Assembly (NCBI GenBank): GCA_002354035.1
Contig: DEKU01000069.1
Location: 1-63,434 of the forward strand
Direction of reading: 5' to 3'
Length of the DNA: 63,434 nt
Origin: Bacteroidales bacterium UBA2714
GTDB taxonomy: Bacteria; Bacteroidota; Bacteroidia; Bacteroidales; P3
The stretch's first letter is position 1, and the number at the start of each line of letters is the position of its first letter. Below the pieces are notes generated by a model. The model made no database searches and was not told the DNA's origin. It was given only the letters and a program-made list of their open reading frames with translations. Made by a program: the position numbers and the translations under genes. Below are positions 61,884 through 63,434 of the stretch, piece by piece.

Positions 61884-62855
61884 ATGAAGCACAACATACC
61901 CTCTGACCGCCAATCCACCTCTTCGTTTCTGGGTTCCCGAGCCCTGCTGCGGGCAGTGGCTCTCTGCACGCTGGCCGTAGCCCTGCTGCCCGCACGGGTT
62001 TCTGCCCAACGGGACTATACCGCCGATTCCATCGCCTTCGTCAACGCTGATTGGCACGCCGACACACTGGACGGCTTCCTCTTCCTCCACCACCACTTTA
62101 TGCACCGCCAGGTGTTCAACTCCAACCAGTGCTTCAGCGTTGTAGAGATACCCTCGGGCTCGCCAACAAAGATGCGATTCGTGGCCGACACACAGATGAC
62201 CACCGTGGCCGATTTCGCCACCCGACACCAGGCCTTGGCCGCCATCAATGGCTCATATTTTAACATGCGGACGGGAGCTCCCGTATGCTACCTCCGCATC
62301 GACGGACGCGAACTGGGCATCAACACCCCCGCAAGGAACGACAGCACTTACCGCAAGTATTATCAATACGCCACCATACGGCTTACGGCTACACGCCGTC
62401 CCCGTTTCCTCGTGCCCGACAGCAACCGACATGCCGAGCGGGCCCTGCCCGACAGCAACATCATGACCGCTGGGCCCATGCTGATTCGGAAAGGGACTGT
62501 CATCCCCCAACGGATGGACCGCCATTTTGTCTACGGACGGCACAACCGCACGGCCATCGGTCTCAAGCCCGACGGCACAGTAGTGCTGCTGGTAGTGGAC
62601 GGACGCCACTCGCGCGAAGCCGAGGGGCTGAGCCTGCCCGAACTGACAAGGGTGATGCGGTGGCTGGGATGCTGCGACGCGGTCAACCTGGACGGAGGCG
62701 GCTCAACAACCATGTATATCAAAAACCGCGGCAACGGAGGCATCGTCAACCACCCGTCAGACAACGGCCGCTTCGACACCGCCGGCCAACGCCCCGTCGC
62801 CAACGCCATCATCCTCACCCAGACCCCATCCAAGAAAAGCTCCCCGACCGAATGA
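61884..62855 (+). CDS. Phosphodiester glycosidase family exported protein
   Basis: A 323-residue protein with a long signal region ending ARVSAQ (about residue 42), then a NAGPA-type phosphodiester glycosidase domain: ALAAINGSYFNMRTGAPV, DSNIMTAGPMLIRKG, RHNRTAIGLKPDGTVVLLVVDG and the strongly conserved AVNLDGGGSTTMYI. Family members remove sugars linked by phosphodiesters, in bacteria probably from cell-wall or extracellular glycans; the target here is unknown. It starts 41 bp after the lytTR gene. Confidence 0.9.
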   Translation: MKHNIPSDRQSTSSFLGSRALLRAVALCTLAVALLPARVSAQRDYTADSIAFVNADWHADTLDGFLFLHHHFMHRQVFNSNQCFSVVEIPSGSPTKMRFVADTQMTTVADFATRHQALAAINGSYFNMRTGAPVCYLRIDGRELGINTPARNDSTYRKYYQYATIRLTATRRPRFLVPDSNRHAERALPDSNIMTAGPMLIRKGTVIPQRMDRHFVYGRHNRTAIGLKPDGTVVLLVVDGRHSREAEGLSLPELTRVMRWLGCCDAVNLDGGGSTTMYIKNRGNGGIVNHPSDNGRFDTAGQRPVANAIILTQTPSKKSSPTE

Positions 62856-62914
62856 CCCTGTAGCCATTCCCCTCACCTTTACACCCAAAAAGCTAAACAA
62901 GAATAGCCGCATTC

Positions 62915-63350
62915 AGTCAGAGAGAACCCCTACGGGGTATTACACTGGCTATGAGATAGGAGGTCTATTGAGAGAGAACCCCTAACGGGGTATGCCGCTG
63001 GTGGGGGAAGATACGCCGTTAGGCGTTTCCTCTTAATAGAGTGGCGCCTTTTTCTGTACGTATTCTCCCCCTTATGGGGATTCCGAAAGGGTCGCTATTG
63101 AGACCGCCCCCCCACGGGGTACGCTGTGGTGGGGATAGATACGCCGTTAGGCGTTTCCTCTTAATAGAATGGCGCCTTTTTCTGTGCGTATTCTCCCCCT
63201 TATGGGGATTCCGAAAGGGTCGCTATTGAGACCGCCCCCCCCACGGGGTACGCTGTGGTGGGGATAGATACGCCGTTAGGCGTTTCCGCTTAATAGAATG
63301 GCGCCTTTTTCTGTGCGCATTCTCCCCATTATGGGGATTCCCTACATTAA
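62915..63350. repeat. Tandem direct repeats of 128-130 bp (three copies plus a partial one)
   Basis: CTATTGAG begins copies at 62965, 63095 and 63223; a partial copy (GAGAGAACCCCTACGGGGTA) is at about 62919. Each copy carries small palindromes (ACGCC/GGCGT, CCCC/GGGG). Copies two and three are almost identical. The 579 bp after the glycosidase hold only these repeats and, at the end (63390-63434), a short hairpin region; I find no gene. Confidence 0.85.
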
Positions 63351-63434
63351 GCACCCCGGAGGGGTGTGATTACAATAACACCGTACAAGCCGGAGGCGCA
63401 GTGCGGTGAAAGTCTCCGGCGCTGAATGGCGTCC

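Noticed and set aside
63041..63229. A 62-codon plus-strand open frame
   Set aside because: It lies wholly within the tandem repeats and repeats its own sequence; it has no promoter or family likeness.

Overview
The window reads as chromosomal DNA of a member of the order Bacteroidales (phylum Bacteroidota). The support is: promoters with the Bacteroidota -7 box TAnnTTTG (at least ten clear cases), almost no Shine-Dalgarno sequences, a type IX secretion (T9SS) membrane protein PorP/SprF, a C10 protease with a T9SS-type C-terminal sorting domain, a DUF5686/CarboxypepD_reg outer-membrane protein, a single-chain PurL of about 1250 residues, and lipoproteins such as a GH92 alpha-mannosidase. Most genes are GC-rich. 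I would not name a family or genus.

Layout. 0-0.4 kb: a small ORF, a terminator and a cluster of perfect hairpins. 0.4-12.4 kb: core and glycan genes (DMT transporter, DUF5686 protein, class II aldolase, ispE, phoH, ROK kinase, GH92 lipoprotein, GNAT). 12.6-13.0 kb: a 165-bp tract with strict 11-bp periodicity. 12.96-30.08 kb: a defence island with AT-rich stretches, lying next to the 3' end of a tRNA-Ser(UGA) gene. The exact 13-mer at the tRNA 3' end (30066-30078) recurs at 12963-12975, so the island may have been bounded by att-like repeats. 30.3-40.5 kb: an acyltransferase, purL, C10 protease, pepD, gpsA, purE and a P-loop/dCMP-deaminase fusion. 40.7-42.2 kb: GlsB-like protein and a membrane LytTR regulator preceded by three 20-bp direct repeats. 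42.3-50.6 kb: fabH-fabF-fabZ-fabG-fabD-etfB-etfA-acyl-CoA dehydrogenase. 50.7-56 kb: an outer-membrane barrel, and the opposed group tsaD-porP/sprF-PD40 lipid-face protein-FAH hydrolase. 56-62.9 kb: a second 11-bp-periodic tract, tamB, a second membrane LytTR regulator and a phosphodiester glycosidase. 62.9-63.4 kb: three tandem 128-130-bp repeats.

The most notable part is the defence operon (29.2 down to 14.7 kb, one strand, nearly all junctions overlapping): a SNF2 helicase with a PLD-like N-terminus, DUF4391, a small protein with an R-N-x3-H HEPN-type motif, a type III Mod methyltransferase with an AT-rich swapped central domain, a PHP+ABC-ATPase (TrlF-like), a Schlafen/AlbA_2 ATP-binding protein with seven-residue repeats, a type III Res subunit, and a short winged-helix fragment. 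The Mod/Res pair is known biology; the composite, with a HEPN candidate before mod and two ATPase/nuclease-like genes wedged between mod and res, is the best candidate here for an undescribed system variant.

The other region with a testable idea is the fatty-acid cluster: it has every FASII elongation enzyme except an enoyl reductase and ACP, and it runs straight into ETF and an acyl-CoA dehydrogenase.
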